This document shows, in pieces, positions 9,301 through 18,890 of a DNA stretch of 64,000 nt; position 1 is the first letter of the stretch, and the number at the start of each line of letters is the position of its first letter. The stretch is from Aliikangiella sp. G2MR2-5 (GTDB taxonomy: Bacteria; Pseudomonadota; Gammaproteobacteria; Enterobacterales; Kangiellaceae). Made by a program: the position numbers and the translations under genes. The notes under the pieces were generated by a model, which ran no database searches, had not been told where the DNA came from, and saw only the letters and a list, made by a program, of their open reading frames with translations. Where the stretch lies: the NCBI RefSeq assembly GCF_015687155.1, contig NZ_JADPQF010000001.1, positions 620,001-684,000 of the forward strand, in the 5' to 3' direction.

Positions 9301-12300
9301 TGGAACAAACGCGGCAAACCTTTCGCTTACAGGAAATAATATCCTTTTTACCGGCAATATTGGAGATACCAATAGTGCGGGTAGTGTGACGATTAATGCA
9401 ACGGGCAGTGTAAATGCCTCTGGACTGGATATTACAGCCAGCTCGCTTAATGTTCAAAACTCATCATCATTTACCTCTGGCAATATCGATACATCTGGTG
9501 TTACTGATGGCGGCACGGTAACGATTAACTCTGATAGTGTTTATGTTGCCAGTATCAACGCATCCGGCGGTACTAACGGTGGTGGTGTGACTATCGATGC
9601 ACAGGATATTGAAGTTGGTGCTATAGATACTTCAGGCGCAGCCTTTGGTGGTGCAATCACACTAAGAGCAACAGATAATAATACAAGCGGAACCCCATCG
9701 ATTATTCTAAACGGTGATATTAATACTCAAGATACAACAGATGCTTCTGACAATGGTGTTGTAGATATTTCTCTTAATGGTTCTGATGTTCAAACCAGTC
9801 AATTAACAATTAACCACGCAGGCTTGTTTACTTCTAGTCTTTCTGTAACAGGAAATACGGGTGTTGATACGCTTTTGGTTTCATCAGGTGACAATACCTG
9901 GAATATTGACGGTAGCGATCAGGGAAATGTTGGAAGCACTAGTTTTACCGGGTTTGAAAATCTAACCGGCGGCACCGGCAATGATTCATTTGTGTTTGGA
10001 GCCGGCGGTAGCTTGTCCGGAAACTTAACCGGCGGTGATGGAACGGATACGATTGATTATTCTGCACTGACCAGCGTTTCAGTTAATTTGACGAGTTTGA
10101 ATACAATTGAAGCGATTATCGGAAACGGGACCGATAGCACCATTGTTGGTGACAACAATAATAACACCTGGAATATTACCGGTGCAGACGATGGTAATGT
10201 GGCGGGGATCGACTTCACTGATTTTAATAATCTGACCGGTGGTAGCGGCAACGATACTTTTGTGTTTGGTGCAAGTGGCAGCTTGTCCGGAAACATAGTC
10301 GGCGGTGATGGAACTGACGCCATTGATTATTCTGCATTGAGCAGTGTTTCGGTTGATTTGGCTACATTGAACACGATTGAAGCGATTATTGGAAACGGGA
10401 CAGATAGTAGCATTGTTGGTGACAACAATGATAACTCCTGGAATATAACAGGGAGTGATTCTGGGAATGTAGCAGGTATCACTTTTGCTGACTTTAATAA
10501 TCTGACTGGCGGCACAGGGAATGATTCGTTTGTGTTTGGTGTTGGTGGTAGTTTGTCAGGTAATTTAACCGGTGGTGATGGCTCCGATACTATTGACTAT
10601 TCCGCATTGGCAAGTGTTTCAGTCGACATTAATACGCTCAATGAAATAGAAGATCTGGTAGGTAACGGTAGCGATAGTACTTTATTGGGTGGAGATACAG
10701 ACAATACCTGGAATATTACCGGTAGCAATGCCGGAGATATAGCGGGTCTGACTTTTTCTGGCTTTAACAATTTAACCGGTGGTGCTGGTAACGACTCTTT
10801 TGTGTTTGGGGCAAATGGTAGTCTTAGCGGGATTATCGATGGTGGTACAGGCGGTACCAACAGTATTGATTATTCAGTGGTAACCGGAACAGTCGTAGCA
10901 TACTTATCAAATATACTGAATATCAGCAGTTTAATTGGCAATGGTGCTAACGCGACTCTGGTTGGAATTAATAGCGACGCAACCTGGAATTTAAGCGGAG
11001 CGAATGCAGGGGATGTTGCTGGCGTCAGTTTCACCGGTTTTAATAATCTGACCGGCGGCACCGGTAATGATTCATTTGTGTTTGGAGCCGGTGGTAGCTT
11101 GTCCGGAAACTTAACCGGCGGTGATGGAACGGATACGATTGATTATTCTGCACTAACCAGCGTTTCAGTTAATTTGACGAGTTTGAATACAATTGAAGCG
11201 ATTATCGGAAACGGGGCCGATAGCACCATTGTTGGTGACAACAATAATAACACCTGGAATATTACCGACACAGACGATGGTAATGTGGCGGGGATCGACT
11301 TCACTGATTTTAATAATCTGACCGGTGGTACCGGCAACGATACTTTTGTGTTTGGTACAAGTGGTAGCTTATCTGGAAATTTAACCGGTGGTGATGGAAC
11401 GGATACGATTGACTACTCGGCACTGACCAGCGTTTTGGTTGATATTACGACGTTGAGTTCTATTGAAGGACTTATTGGTAACGGCACTGATAGTACTTTA
11501 GTTGGCGACAATGGAAATAATACCTGGAATATTAACGGAGCGAATGACGGTAATGTTGCAGGGATCGACTTCACTGATTTTAATAACCTGACCGGTGGTA
11601 CCGGTAATGATACTTTTGTATTTGGTGCAGGCGGCAGTTTGTCCGGAAGTATTAGCGGCGGTGATGGAAGTGACACAATTAACTATTCCGCTTTGAGTAG
11701 TGTCGTTGTTGATTTGACTTCGTTGAATGAAATTGAAAGCGTTATTGGTAACGGTAGCGACAGTACTTTATTGGGCAGTGACAGTGACAGTAGCTGGAAC
11801 ATCACAGCAAGTAACGCCGGAAATGTCGCCGGTGTGACCTTTACCGATTTCAATAATTTAACCGGTGGTGCTGGTAACGACTCTTTTGTGTTTGGGGCAA
11901 ATGGTAGTCTTAGCGGGATTATCGATGGTGGTACAGGCGGTACCAACAGTATTGATTATTCAGTGGTAACCGGAACAGTCGTAGCATACTTATCAAATAT
12001 ACTGAATATCAGCAGTTTAATTGGCAATGGTGCTAACGCGACTCTGGTTGGAATTAATAGCGACGCAACCTGGAATTTAAGCGGAGCGAATGCAGGGGAT
12101 GTTGCTGGCGTCAGTTTCACCGGTTTTAATAATCTGACCGGCGGCACCGGTAATGATTCATTTGTGTTTGGAGCCGGCGGTAGCTTGTCCGGAAACTTAA
12201 CCGGCGGTGATGGAACGGATACGATTGATTATTCTGCACTAACCAGCGTTTCAGTTAATTTGACGAGTTTGAATACAATTGAAGCGATTATCGGAAACGG

Positions 12301-15300
12301 GGCCGATAGCACCATTGTTGGTGACAACAATAATAACACCTGGAATATTACCGACACAGACGATGGTAATGTGGCGGGGATCGACTTCACTGATTTTAAT
12401 AATCTGACCGGTGGTACCGGCAACGATACTTTTGTGTTTGGTACAAGTGGTAGCTTATCTGGAAATTTAACCGGTGGTGATGGAACGGATACGATTGACT
12501 ACTCGGCACTGACCAGCGTTTTGGTTGATATTACGACGTTGAGTTCTATTGAAGGACTTATTGGTAACGGCACTGATAGTACTTTAGTTGGCGACAATGG
12601 AAATAATACCTGGAATATTAACGGAGCGAATGACGGTAATGTTGCAGGGATCGACTTCACTGATTTTAATAACCTGACCGGTGGTACCGGTAATGATACT
12701 TTTGTATTTGGTGCAGGCGGCAGTTTGTCCGGAAGTATTAGCGGCGGTGATGGAAGTGACACAATTAACTACTCCGCTTTGAGTAGTGTCGTTGTTGATT
12801 TGACTTCGTTGAATGAAATTGAAAGCGTTATTGGTAACGGTAGCGACAGTACTTTATTGGGCAGTGACAGTGACAGTAGCTGGAACATCACAGCAAGTAA
12901 CGCCGGAAATGTCGCCGGTGTGACCTTTACCGATTTCAATAATTTAACCGGTGGTGCTGGTAACGACTCTTTTGTGTTTGGGGCGAGTGGCAGCTTGTCA
13001 GGTAGCATCGACGGAGGGAGCGGAACCGACTCAATTGATTACTCAGCATTGAGTAGTGTTTGGGTTGACGTTACTAGCTTAACCCAAATTGAGTCGATAT
13101 TGGGTAATGGCGTTGATAGTACTTTATATGGAGGAAATGCAAACAACTCCTGGAGTATTACTGGCTCAAATATCGGAGATGTTGGTGGAATTGCGTTTGA
13201 TGGTTTTAATAACCTAACCGGCGGAACCGGGAACGATACCTTTATTTTTGAAATTAATGGAGATTTGTCAGGTAACCTGACTGGTGGCAATGGATACGAC
13301 ACCATTGATTATTCTGCGCTGGCTAGTGTTTCAGTAGACCTCACTACCTTAAATGAAATTGAAGCATTAGTCGGTAACGATATTGACAGTACAATCATTG
13401 GTGATAACAACAATAATACCTGGAACGTCAATGGGTTAAATCAGGGGAGTGTTTCCGGGATAGATTTTACCGGTTTCAACAACCTGTCAGGTGGTACAGG
13501 GAATGATACTTTTGTATTTAGCGCATCTGGTAGTTTATCCGGTAATCTTTTGGGAGGTGCTGGTAGCGATACTATTGATTATTCTGCTTTAAGTAGCGTA
13601 ATGGTTGATATTACTACACTCAACTCAATTGAATCTCTTATTGGTAATGCCATCGACAGTACCCTTTTTGGGGGGAATGGCAATAATACCTGGAGTATAA
13701 CTGGTAATGACTCAGGTAATGTTGCTGGTATTTCTTTTACTGACTTTAACAACCTTACTGGTGGAACTGGTAACGATACATTTGTTTTTAGTTTAAATAG
13801 TAGTCTTTCAGGAAATTTATTTGGCGGTGATGGTACAGATACCATCAACTATTCAAATTTGAATAATGTATTGGTAGACATTACTACTTTAAATTCAATT
13901 GAAGCGGTGATTGGTAATGGAACTAACAGTACACTTTTTGGGGGGAGTTCTGACAACACCTGGAATATAAACGGGGCAAATTCAGGAAGTGTTGCAGGAA
14001 TCACTTTTACCGACTTTAACAACCTTACTGGTGGTACTGGAAGTGATACTTTTATATTCGGAATAAACGGTAATTTGACCGGAATTCTAACCGGTGGAAA
14101 TGGCACTGGAATTGACACGATTGATTATTCCGCTCTGACTACTGTTTCTGTAGATCTAACAACTTTGAATCAAATTGAAGCACTAGTCGGAAATGGAACT
14201 GATAGTACTTTAATTGGAGACAATAGCGATTCGATCTGGAATATTACAGGTACAGATTCTGGCGATGTAGCCGGAGTTTCATTTACCGATTTTAATAATC
14301 TAACTGGCGGAAGTGGTAGTGACACATTTATTTATGATGTCAATGGTAGTCTTTCAGGAAGTTTAACTGGTGGAAATGGTTCGGGAACTGACACCATTGA
14401 TTATTCTGCATTATTGTCTGTCGTTGTTAACATTAATACACTCAACGAAATTGAAGCACTAATTGGTAATGGCGCGGACAGTACTATAGTCGGAACCAAC
14501 TCAGGCGATACCTGGAATATTACTGGAAGTGATGTTGGTAGTGTTGCAGGGATCGATTTTTCTGGTTTCAATAACCTAACAGGCGGTGCTGGTAATGACA
14601 CCTTTGTTTTTAGTGCCGCTGGCAACTTGTCTGGCAATCTCCTTGGAGGCGCAGGTACAGACACCATTGATTATTCAGCACTAAGCAGTGTACTCGTAGA
14701 TATTAATACGCTTAATTCAATTGAAGCACTAATCGGAAATGGTTTTGACAGTACTATAGTAGGAACTAATTCAGGAGACACCTGGAATATTACTGGTAAC
14801 GATGTCGGTAATGTAGCTGGTATTAACTTTACTGGGTTTAATAATCTGACGGGCGGAACCGGTAGCGATAACTTTGTCTTTGGTTTGAATGGAAGTCTTA
14901 CCGGTAATCTTTTCGGCGGTGCGGGTGTAGATACAATCGACTATTCTGCTTTGGCTAGTGTCCTTGTCAACTTGAATACTCTGAATGAAATTGAAGCGCT
15001 GATTGGAAATGGTACAGATAGTACGATAGTGGGGACAAACACTGGTGATACCTGGAACATCAGCAACAGTAATATTGGCAATGTCGCAGGTATTGATTTT
15101 TCCGGCTTTAATAACCTTACTGGAGGAAGCGGCAACGACACTTTTGTCTTTGGTACCAATGGTAACCTTTCTGGTAATTTAGTCGGCGGTGACGGATACG
15201 ATACGATAGACTACTCAGCACTGGCGAATGTGATCGTTGACATAAATTCTCTCAATGAAATTGAGGCTCTAGTTGGAAATGGTAGTAACAGTACAATAAT

Positions 15301-18300
15301 AGGAACCAACTCAGGCGATACCTGGAATATCACTGGCAGCAATATTGGTAATGTGGCTGGCATTGACTTTACCGATTTTAATAATCTGACTGGCGGAACG
15401 GGGAACGATATTTTCGTGTTTGGTGCTAACGGAAGTCTTTCCGGAAGCTTAGCTGGAGGCAATGGAAGCGATACTATTGACTACTCTGCGTTGAGTCAGG
15501 TGATGGTAAATATTTCCAGTTTGAACTCGATTGAAGCTTTAATTGGAAATGGTACTGATTCAACTTTAGTCGGTAACAATAGTAGTAATACTTGGAATAT
15601 CACAGGATTAAATGATGGTGATGTAGCAGGAATTGATTTTACTGATTTCAATAATTTGACTGGTGGTACGGGAACTGATCAATTTGTTTTTGAGGCTGCA
15701 GGTCAAATAACCGGAATTATCGACGGCGGAGCAGGAGCAGGCGTAAACGATTTTGTTGATTTGACTGCCATAAACAGTGATCTTAGTCTTGGTGTGGATG
15801 GTTCCGCCAGCGCCGATGTCAATATTATTGGGGTAGAAAGAGTTGATGCTAATAGCAATTTTAACAATGTTCTAGTGGCAGGCGATGTTAATAATGTCTG
15901 GACTGTTAACGGAACAAACTCGGGTACTTTAGCTTTCTCCACCCAATCGCTCATTTTTTCAGGTTTCGCTAATCTTACTGGTGGCAGTGCGAACGATACT
16001 TTTAACTTGAATGGCAGCGATCACATAACTGGTTTGATTAACGGTGGTGGTGGTGCTAACGATGAATTAAATATTCTTAGCCTTGGTCGAGATATCACTG
16101 TGCAGTTGGGACCAAATGCAGGTGCGAGTGACAGCGGAGTACTTTACGTCACGGGTGTAGAGTCAATTCGAGCTAACTCTTCTAATGACAACACTATTAT
16201 CGGTCAGAGTATTTCGAGTAACTGGTCTATTGATACTGCGAACACTAGTAGTGTTGCTTATACGCAATCGCCAACAGATGAAACAACAGTCACTTTCTCT
16301 GGTTTTAACCAAATTCAAGGCGGGTTAAGTGATGATACTTTTGTGATCCTTGATGCTTCAAACTTGCTTCAGATAGTTGGCGGGGACGGGGCCGGAAATG
16401 ACTTAATTGATTATTCAAATACATTATCTGATATCAATATTAATATCGGCGGAAGCTTGGGACCGGACGGCGTTACGATTAACGGGATTGAAGGACTGAT
16501 TGGAAATAATGATGGATCCACTGGTTCATTTAACAGCCAAATTACTGTGAACGATGGCAATAATACTTGGACACTTTTTGATTTTGATGGCAATGGTATT
16601 GCTGATGGGATCAATGATGGCATCTTTCAGGATCAAGCCGGTAATACGATCTCTTTTATTAACTTCAACATTCTTCAAGGTGGTAGCGGAGCAGACATAT
16701 TTAATGTCAACAATGGTGCTTCTATTACTGGCTATGTTCACGGTGGGGCTGGTAATGACCAATTAAACTTGAGTTTAAATCAAGCAGGTCAATTTAACTT
16801 CGTTGGCGGTAGTGGAACAGACTCAGTATTATTAACTGGCGGCAATAGCAGTTTTGACGCTTACTATACGTCAGACGTTAATGGCTACGAACAGCTCGAA
16901 TATACCAATAGCTCCGGAGCAAGCTATGCCGTTAGCTATAGTGGTGTTGAGTCTGTTACCGATGAGGTAGTGGCGACAAACTTTACGATTTATGGTTCAG
17001 CTGCACAGGATACGATTGCGCTATCAACTGGATACGTTTCTGTAAACAATAATACAGCTATCAATTTTTCTAATAGAACGAATTTAATTTTATCCGGAGA
17101 AACTATTGACGTCTTTGATCTTGTAGGAGATCTAAATCTTGGTACTGGAAACCTAAGGCTTGAAAACTCCAGTTTGACGAACACAAGCAGTGCGACCTTG
17201 AGAGCAAATCGTTTGATAGTTGCCTCCAGTTCTGGTGTTGGTAGCGAACAGTCGAGAATAAATACAGATATAAATCAACTAACTATTTTGAACAATTCTT
17301 CTGATATCTATTTAAATGAAGCTAATGATATCCAGTTGATGAATGTTTCGACTAGCGGTGTACTGAACCTGTTGGCTGGCAGGGATGTTACGCAGTCTAA
17401 TAGCTCAATTTTAACTAGCAATAATGATTTTATTATTAGTAGTGGAAGAAATATTACTCTTAACAGAAGCAATCAACTTTCAGGAGATGTCAGTCTGATA
17501 GCTGGAAGTAATATCGAGTTTGTAAATAGTCTTGCGACTAACTTCGAGCGAATCGAAGCAACAAATTTGAACCTGTCTATTAACGGTGATATTACCGACT
17601 CAGGAAATATTATTGTGACTTCAACTACTATTCTTGACGCTAATGGAAGCGATATTTTGCTAGATAGCAGCGGAAATAATTTCAATAATCTCAGTGTGAA
17701 TTCAGCTGAGAACTTGCTTTTGAGCGATATTGGGCAACTGACATTGAACAATATGAATGTTGCAAATCGAATTGAAGTAAATGCTGAAAACGTGACAGTC
17801 TCGCAAGATATTTCCACAAATGAAATGCTGTTTAATGCCTCTGGAACAGTTCAGCTCAATAGTGACTTAACTACAAATAATGGCGATTTAGTTATAAGTG
17901 CTTCGACTATTGGACAAAACGGTGCTTTGTTAAGTGCAGCAGATATTGCATTGAGTGCAACGCAAAATATTTTAATGTCTGAGGGTGCTTCTAGTGTGAC
18001 CTCTAGTGGAGATATTCGCTATGTTGCCGGCAATAATTTAAATATAAGCTCATTGCAGTCATCGAGCGGAGAAGTTCAACTCGAGGCAACAAATGGTGCG
18101 GTGTTTGACGCCAATGGCGCACTGGATAATATTGTAGCCAGTAGAGCTGAAATTATTGCCCACAGCGGAATAGGCGCAACCGATGCGTTGGAAACTCAGC
18201 TTTCAAATCTTTTTGCTGAAAATGATGAAGGAGCTATTAGATTTAATAACCGCGGAAGCATTGTTCTTGAGCGGTTGGCAACATTAGGTAATATTGAGTT

Positions 18301-18814
18301 TAATAACTCAGACATGGACGGAAGTGATATCTATTTCATGGCTAACAGCGTGGATGCCGGTTACGATGTTGGTGTATTAACAATGACCACCGAGGGAGGA
18401 AGCTTTCTTGGGCTTGGAGCTATCCCCAGTTTTGAAAATGCTGATATCGTAGCGCGCGAGGCTAGTTTTATTGATACTTTGCGTTTAGGAACTTTTGGTG
18501 GTTTCGATCGTCCTTTGGTACTAAGAATTCGAGACTCAGTGATTATCAGTGTACGAACCAGTTTGAACCCGTTGTTTTCTGATCCTCAGCCGGAGATAAA
18601 TACAAGTGATTCATTATTCAGTTTTAGCTCGTTTGATACCATCGCTGCGATCGCTGGTGGTCAATTCGTTGTAGTTGAAGAGCTGGAAGACGTCGACCCT
18701 GCAATTTTTACAGATGTTCGCAACTATAATCATGATGAAGTAGCTGTTAAGTTACCTCGGGATCAACTTTACGAAGATGAAGAAGACACAATGGTTGGTG
18801 CTGGTAGCTTGTAA
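6365..18814 (+). CDS. Giant two-partner secretion exoprotein (TpsA, filamentous-haemagglutinin-like) with RTX-like repeats
   Basis: This 4149-residue protein starts with an extended signal peptide (about 60 residues, likely cleavage at VLA-DD). A TPS secretion domain follows, with the family hallmarks FNLG (101-104) and NPNGILFG (146-153). TpsA proteins cross the outer membrane through a dedicated TpsB pore and form long beta-helical fibres for adhesion, biofilm or competition. The region of about residues 250-1170 is Gly/Asn/Asp-rich beta-helix. Residues of about 1175-3120 hold about 22 copies of a 90-residue unit plus degenerate copies to about 3500. Each unit contains two GGxGxDxxx motifs (as in LTGGTGNDTFVFG and GGDGTDTIDYSAL), like RTX calcium-binding nonapeptides. 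The C-terminus is acidic with no recognised toxin domain. Its partner tpsB follows. A large adhesin or stalk is the favoured role. Confidence 0.93.
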   Translation: MFGNIVKGTAPEAVKNNSQSLISSKRLNRSLLACSQQPVFKLKPIVLCICMGIFGNQVLADDNEMPTGGRVTHGEGIITESGLLTTINQNSSSLVIDWNTFNLGVNGQVDFVQPDANAIALNRILDVNPSQIFGSINANGHVVLLNPNGILFGETASVNVGGMIASSLSISPEDFMNGNYVFSDLGELSGSVVNHGVINAASGGSVALLGSRVENHGLIAAQLGSVNLAAGREAVLTFDRMGLLGVRVTEAVLQEDLGVDPAVLNTGEITAAGGKILLTGSVSEDIFSQAVNLGEFREAEEVIVHEDGSFTLGGRSPHNAVNYGEFASEVNLPTRLINIAGTSSSHSTRPVAGGGDVVNSGTIDVSTTAEGDNAGQITLLGENVSSSGYILANAESGQAGNIRLEASQTTQLVENSVTSATATGATPGQGGNINLLGTNVGLFDQSIVDASGLNGGEVLIGGDQQGLNSLITNAEFTFIDEDVQVFADGLQSSTTGSGAVGDGGRIIVFAEDTSRIYGNLFARGGADGGDGGFIETSGLVGFEISSAPDASASNGLGGEWLIDPNNIEIIAGSGSTGMDSGNPFTSDTDGAQLGVDLIIAALTDNGVNVTVQTGAGGSEEGNITLNTSLDLNDRAGNDNSNPPTLTLSAHNNIIINQAITDTDGAGPADMTNLVFIADYDGNGVGDVNINANITSRIGNIDISGVNINVADSAAVDSDGGNIAFDATNTITLGTDSDVVSDGGTILLQAGGAITAGALSDVVSDGGNVTITGASVDLSGAVNATGSSGQNGGDITISATDVSGTITTSSLSSSGGSASNQNGFNGGNITLTAGSNITVNGTIQTNGSNGEDPGGSATAVGGDAGTVSISSTSGIVTLSDINANGGDADAGGGNPGTDGGNGSSVTLSGTSLVLNGDISATGGAGANGGSQGNGANITLDGPVTLAADSLSIDASGATNGNICFADDCDGPTSTHTIDGNGTNAANLSLTGNNILFTGNIGDTNSAGSVTINATGSVNASGLDITASSLNVQNSSSFTSGNIDTSGVTDGGTVTINSDSVYVASINASGGTNGGGVTIDAQDIEVGAIDTSGAAFGGAITLRATDNNTSGTPSIILNGDINTQDTTDASDNGVVDISLNGSDVQTSQLTINHAGLFTSSLSVTGNTGVDTLLVSSGDNTWNIDGSDQGNVGSTSFTGFENLTGGTGNDSFVFGAGGSLSGNLTGGDGTDTIDYSALTSVSVNLTSLNTIEAIIGNGTDSTIVGDNNNNTWNITGADDGNVAGIDFTDFNNLTGGSGNDTFVFGASGSLSGNIVGGDGTDAIDYSALSSVSVDLATLNTIEAIIGNGTDSSIVGDNNDNSWNITGSDSGNVAGITFADFNNLTGGTGNDSFVFGVGGSLSGNLTGGDGSDTIDYSALASVSVDINTLNEIEDLVGNGSDSTLLGGDTDNTWNITGSNAGDIAGLTFSGFNNLTGGAGNDSFVFGANGSLSGIIDGGTGGTNSIDYSVVTGTVVAYLSNILNISSLIGNGANATLVGINSDATWNLSGANAGDVAGVSFTGFNNLTGGTGNDSFVFGAGGSLSGNLTGGDGTDTIDYSALTSVSVNLTSLNTIEAIIGNGADSTIVGDNNNNTWNITDTDDGNVAGIDFTDFNNLTGGTGNDTFVFGTSGSLSGNLTGGDGTDTIDYSALTSVLVDITTLSSIEGLIGNGTDSTLVGDNGNNTWNINGANDGNVAGIDFTDFNNLTGGTGNDTFVFGAGGSLSGSISGGDGSDTINYSALSSVVVDLTSLNEIESVIGNGSDSTLLGSDSDSSWNITASNAGNVAGVTFTDFNNLTGGAGNDSFVFGANGSLSGIIDGGTGGTNSIDYSVVTGTVVAYLSNILNISSLIGNGANATLVGINSDATWNLSGANAGDVAGVSFTGFNNLTGGTGNDSFVFGAGGSLSGNLTGGDGTDTIDYSALTSVSVNLTSLNTIEAIIGNGADSTIVGDNNNNTWNITDTDDGNVAGIDFTDFNNLTGGTGNDTFVFGTSGSLSGNLTGGDGTDTIDYSALTSVLVDITTLSSIEGLIGNGTDSTLVGDNGNNTWNINGANDGNVAGIDFTDFNNLTGGTGNDTFVFGAGGSLSGSISGGDGSDTINYSALSSVVVDLTSLNEIESVIGNGSDSTLLGSDSDSSWNITASNAGNVAGVTFTDFNNLTGGAGNDSFVFGASGSLSGSIDGGSGTDSIDYSALSSVWVDVTSLTQIESILGNGVDSTLYGGNANNSWSITGSNIGDVGGIAFDGFNNLTGGTGNDTFIFEINGDLSGNLTGGNGYDTIDYSALASVSVDLTTLNEIEALVGNDIDSTIIGDNNNNTWNVNGLNQGSVSGIDFTGFNNLSGGTGNDTFVFSASGSLSGNLLGGAGSDTIDYSALSSVMVDITTLNSIESLIGNAIDSTLFGGNGNNTWSITGNDSGNVAGISFTDFNNLTGGTGNDTFVFSLNSSLSGNLFGGDGTDTINYSNLNNVLVDITTLNSIEAVIGNGTNSTLFGGSSDNTWNINGANSGSVAGITFTDFNNLTGGTGSDTFIFGINGNLTGILTGGNGTGIDTIDYSALTTVSVDLTTLNQIEALVGNGTDSTLIGDNSDSIWNITGTDSGDVAGVSFTDFNNLTGGSGSDTFIYDVNGSLSGSLTGGNGSGTDTIDYSALLSVVVNINTLNEIEALIGNGADSTIVGTNSGDTWNITGSDVGSVAGIDFSGFNNLTGGAGNDTFVFSAAGNLSGNLLGGAGTDTIDYSALSSVLVDINTLNSIEALIGNGFDSTIVGTNSGDTWNITGNDVGNVAGINFTGFNNLTGGTGSDNFVFGLNGSLTGNLFGGAGVDTIDYSALASVLVNLNTLNEIEALIGNGTDSTIVGTNTGDTWNISNSNIGNVAGIDFSGFNNLTGGSGNDTFVFGTNGNLSGNLVGGDGYDTIDYSALANVIVDINSLNEIEALVGNGSNSTIIGTNSGDTWNITGSNIGNVAGIDFTDFNNLTGGTGNDIFVFGANGSLSGSLAGGNGSDTIDYSALSQVMVNISSLNSIEALIGNGTDSTLVGNNSSNTWNITGLNDGDVAGIDFTDFNNLTGGTGTDQFVFEAAGQITGIIDGGAGAGVNDFVDLTAINSDLSLGVDGSASADVNIIGVERVDANSNFNNVLVAGDVNNVWTVNGTNSGTLAFSTQSLIFSGFANLTGGSANDTFNLNGSDHITGLINGGGGANDELNILSLGRDITVQLGPNAGASDSGVLYVTGVESIRANSSNDNTIIGQSISSNWSIDTANTSSVAYTQSPTDETTVTFSGFNQIQGGLSDDTFVILDASNLLQIVGGDGAGNDLIDYSNTLSDININIGGSLGPDGVTINGIEGLIGNNDGSTGSFNSQITVNDGNNTWTLFDFDGNGIADGINDGIFQDQAGNTISFINFNILQGGSGADIFNVNNGASITGYVHGGAGNDQLNLSLNQAGQFNFVGGSGTDSVLLTGGNSSFDAYYTSDVNGYEQLEYTNSSGASYAVSYSGVESVTDEVVATNFTIYGSAAQDTIALSTGYVSVNNNTAINFSNRTNLILSGETIDVFDLVGDLNLGTGNLRLENSSLTNTSSATLRANRLIVASSSGVGSEQSRINTDINQLTILNNSSDIYLNEANDIQLMNVSTSGVLNLLAGRDVTQSNSSILTSNNDFIISSGRNITLNRSNQLSGDVSLIAGSNIEFVNSLATNFERIEATNLNLSINGDITDSGNIIVTSTTILDANGSDILLDSSGNNFNNLSVNSAENLLLSDIGQLTLNNMNVANRIEVNAENVTVSQDISTNEMLFNASGTVQLNSDLTTNNGDLVISASTIGQNGALLSAADIALSATQNILMSEGASSVTSSGDIRYVAGNNLNISSLQSSSGEVQLEATNGAVFDANGALDNIVASRAEIIAHSGIGATDALETQLSNLFAENDEGAIRFNNRGSIVLERLATLGNIEFNNSDMDGSDIYFMANSVDAGYDVGVLTMTTEGGSFLGLGAIPSFENADIVAREASFIDTLRLGTFGGFDRPLVLRIRDSVIISVRTSLNPLFSDPQPEINTSDSLFSFSSFDTIAAIAGGQFVVVEELEDVDPAIFTDVRNYNHDEVAVKLPRDQLYEDEEDTMVGAGSL
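9888..15720 (+). repeat. Tandem 270-bp coding repeats in tpsA
   Basis: About 22 consecutive units of 270 bp (some 273 bp) encode the same 90-residue module. The consensus order is a TWNITG strand, VAGIxFTDFNNLTGG, the first GGTGNDTFVFG motif, SLSGNLTGG, the second GGDGTDTIDYSAL motif, and then LNEIEALIGNGTDSTLVG. Conservation falls toward the 3' end, where three degenerate copies continue to about 16800. This is expected to be a length-variable region prone to recombination and to assembly errors. Confidence 0.92.
10769..12940 (+). repeat. Two near-identical 1086-bp tandem copies within tpsA
   Basis: Positions 10769-11854 and 11855-12940 are almost identical. I noticed only about two base differences, for example GGTGGT/GGCGGT near 11092/12178 and a synonymous TAT/TAC near 11686/12772. 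Each copy spans four 90-residue units. A further stretch of about 42 bp identical to the copy start follows at 12941, consistent with duplication by recombination between homologous unit starts. Neighbouring units are far more divergent, so this duplication is recent. Confidence 0.9.
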
Positions 18815-18871
18815 TCTGGGAAAGACGTTTTCAAACAATAATCAAATGTAGTTTAAAAATTTAGGGATTTT

Positions 18872-18890
18872 AGTTCGGTTTAGCCGAACT
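18872..18890 (+). promoter_or_regulatory. Hairpin immediately upstream of the tpsB start
   Basis: A perfect 7-bp inverted repeat (AGTTCGG at 18872-18878, CCGAACT at 18884-18890) with a 5-base loop ends directly at the GTG start codon of tpsB. No T run follows, so it is not a standard terminator. It could limit ribosome access or protect an mRNA end between tpsA and tpsB. Confidence 0.45.

Noticed and set aside
8605-15954. Many 60-170-codon minus-strand open frames spaced about 270 bp apart inside tpsA
   Set aside because: They are mirror images of the repeated coding units, with Pro/Val/Leu-rich low-complexity products and no ribosome sites. Their regular spacing follows the repeat period.
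16526-16766. Overlapping plus- and minus-strand frames of 70-78 codons in the 3' part of tpsA
   Set aside because: Both are embedded in the long tpsA frame, have no ribosome sites and show no domain pattern.
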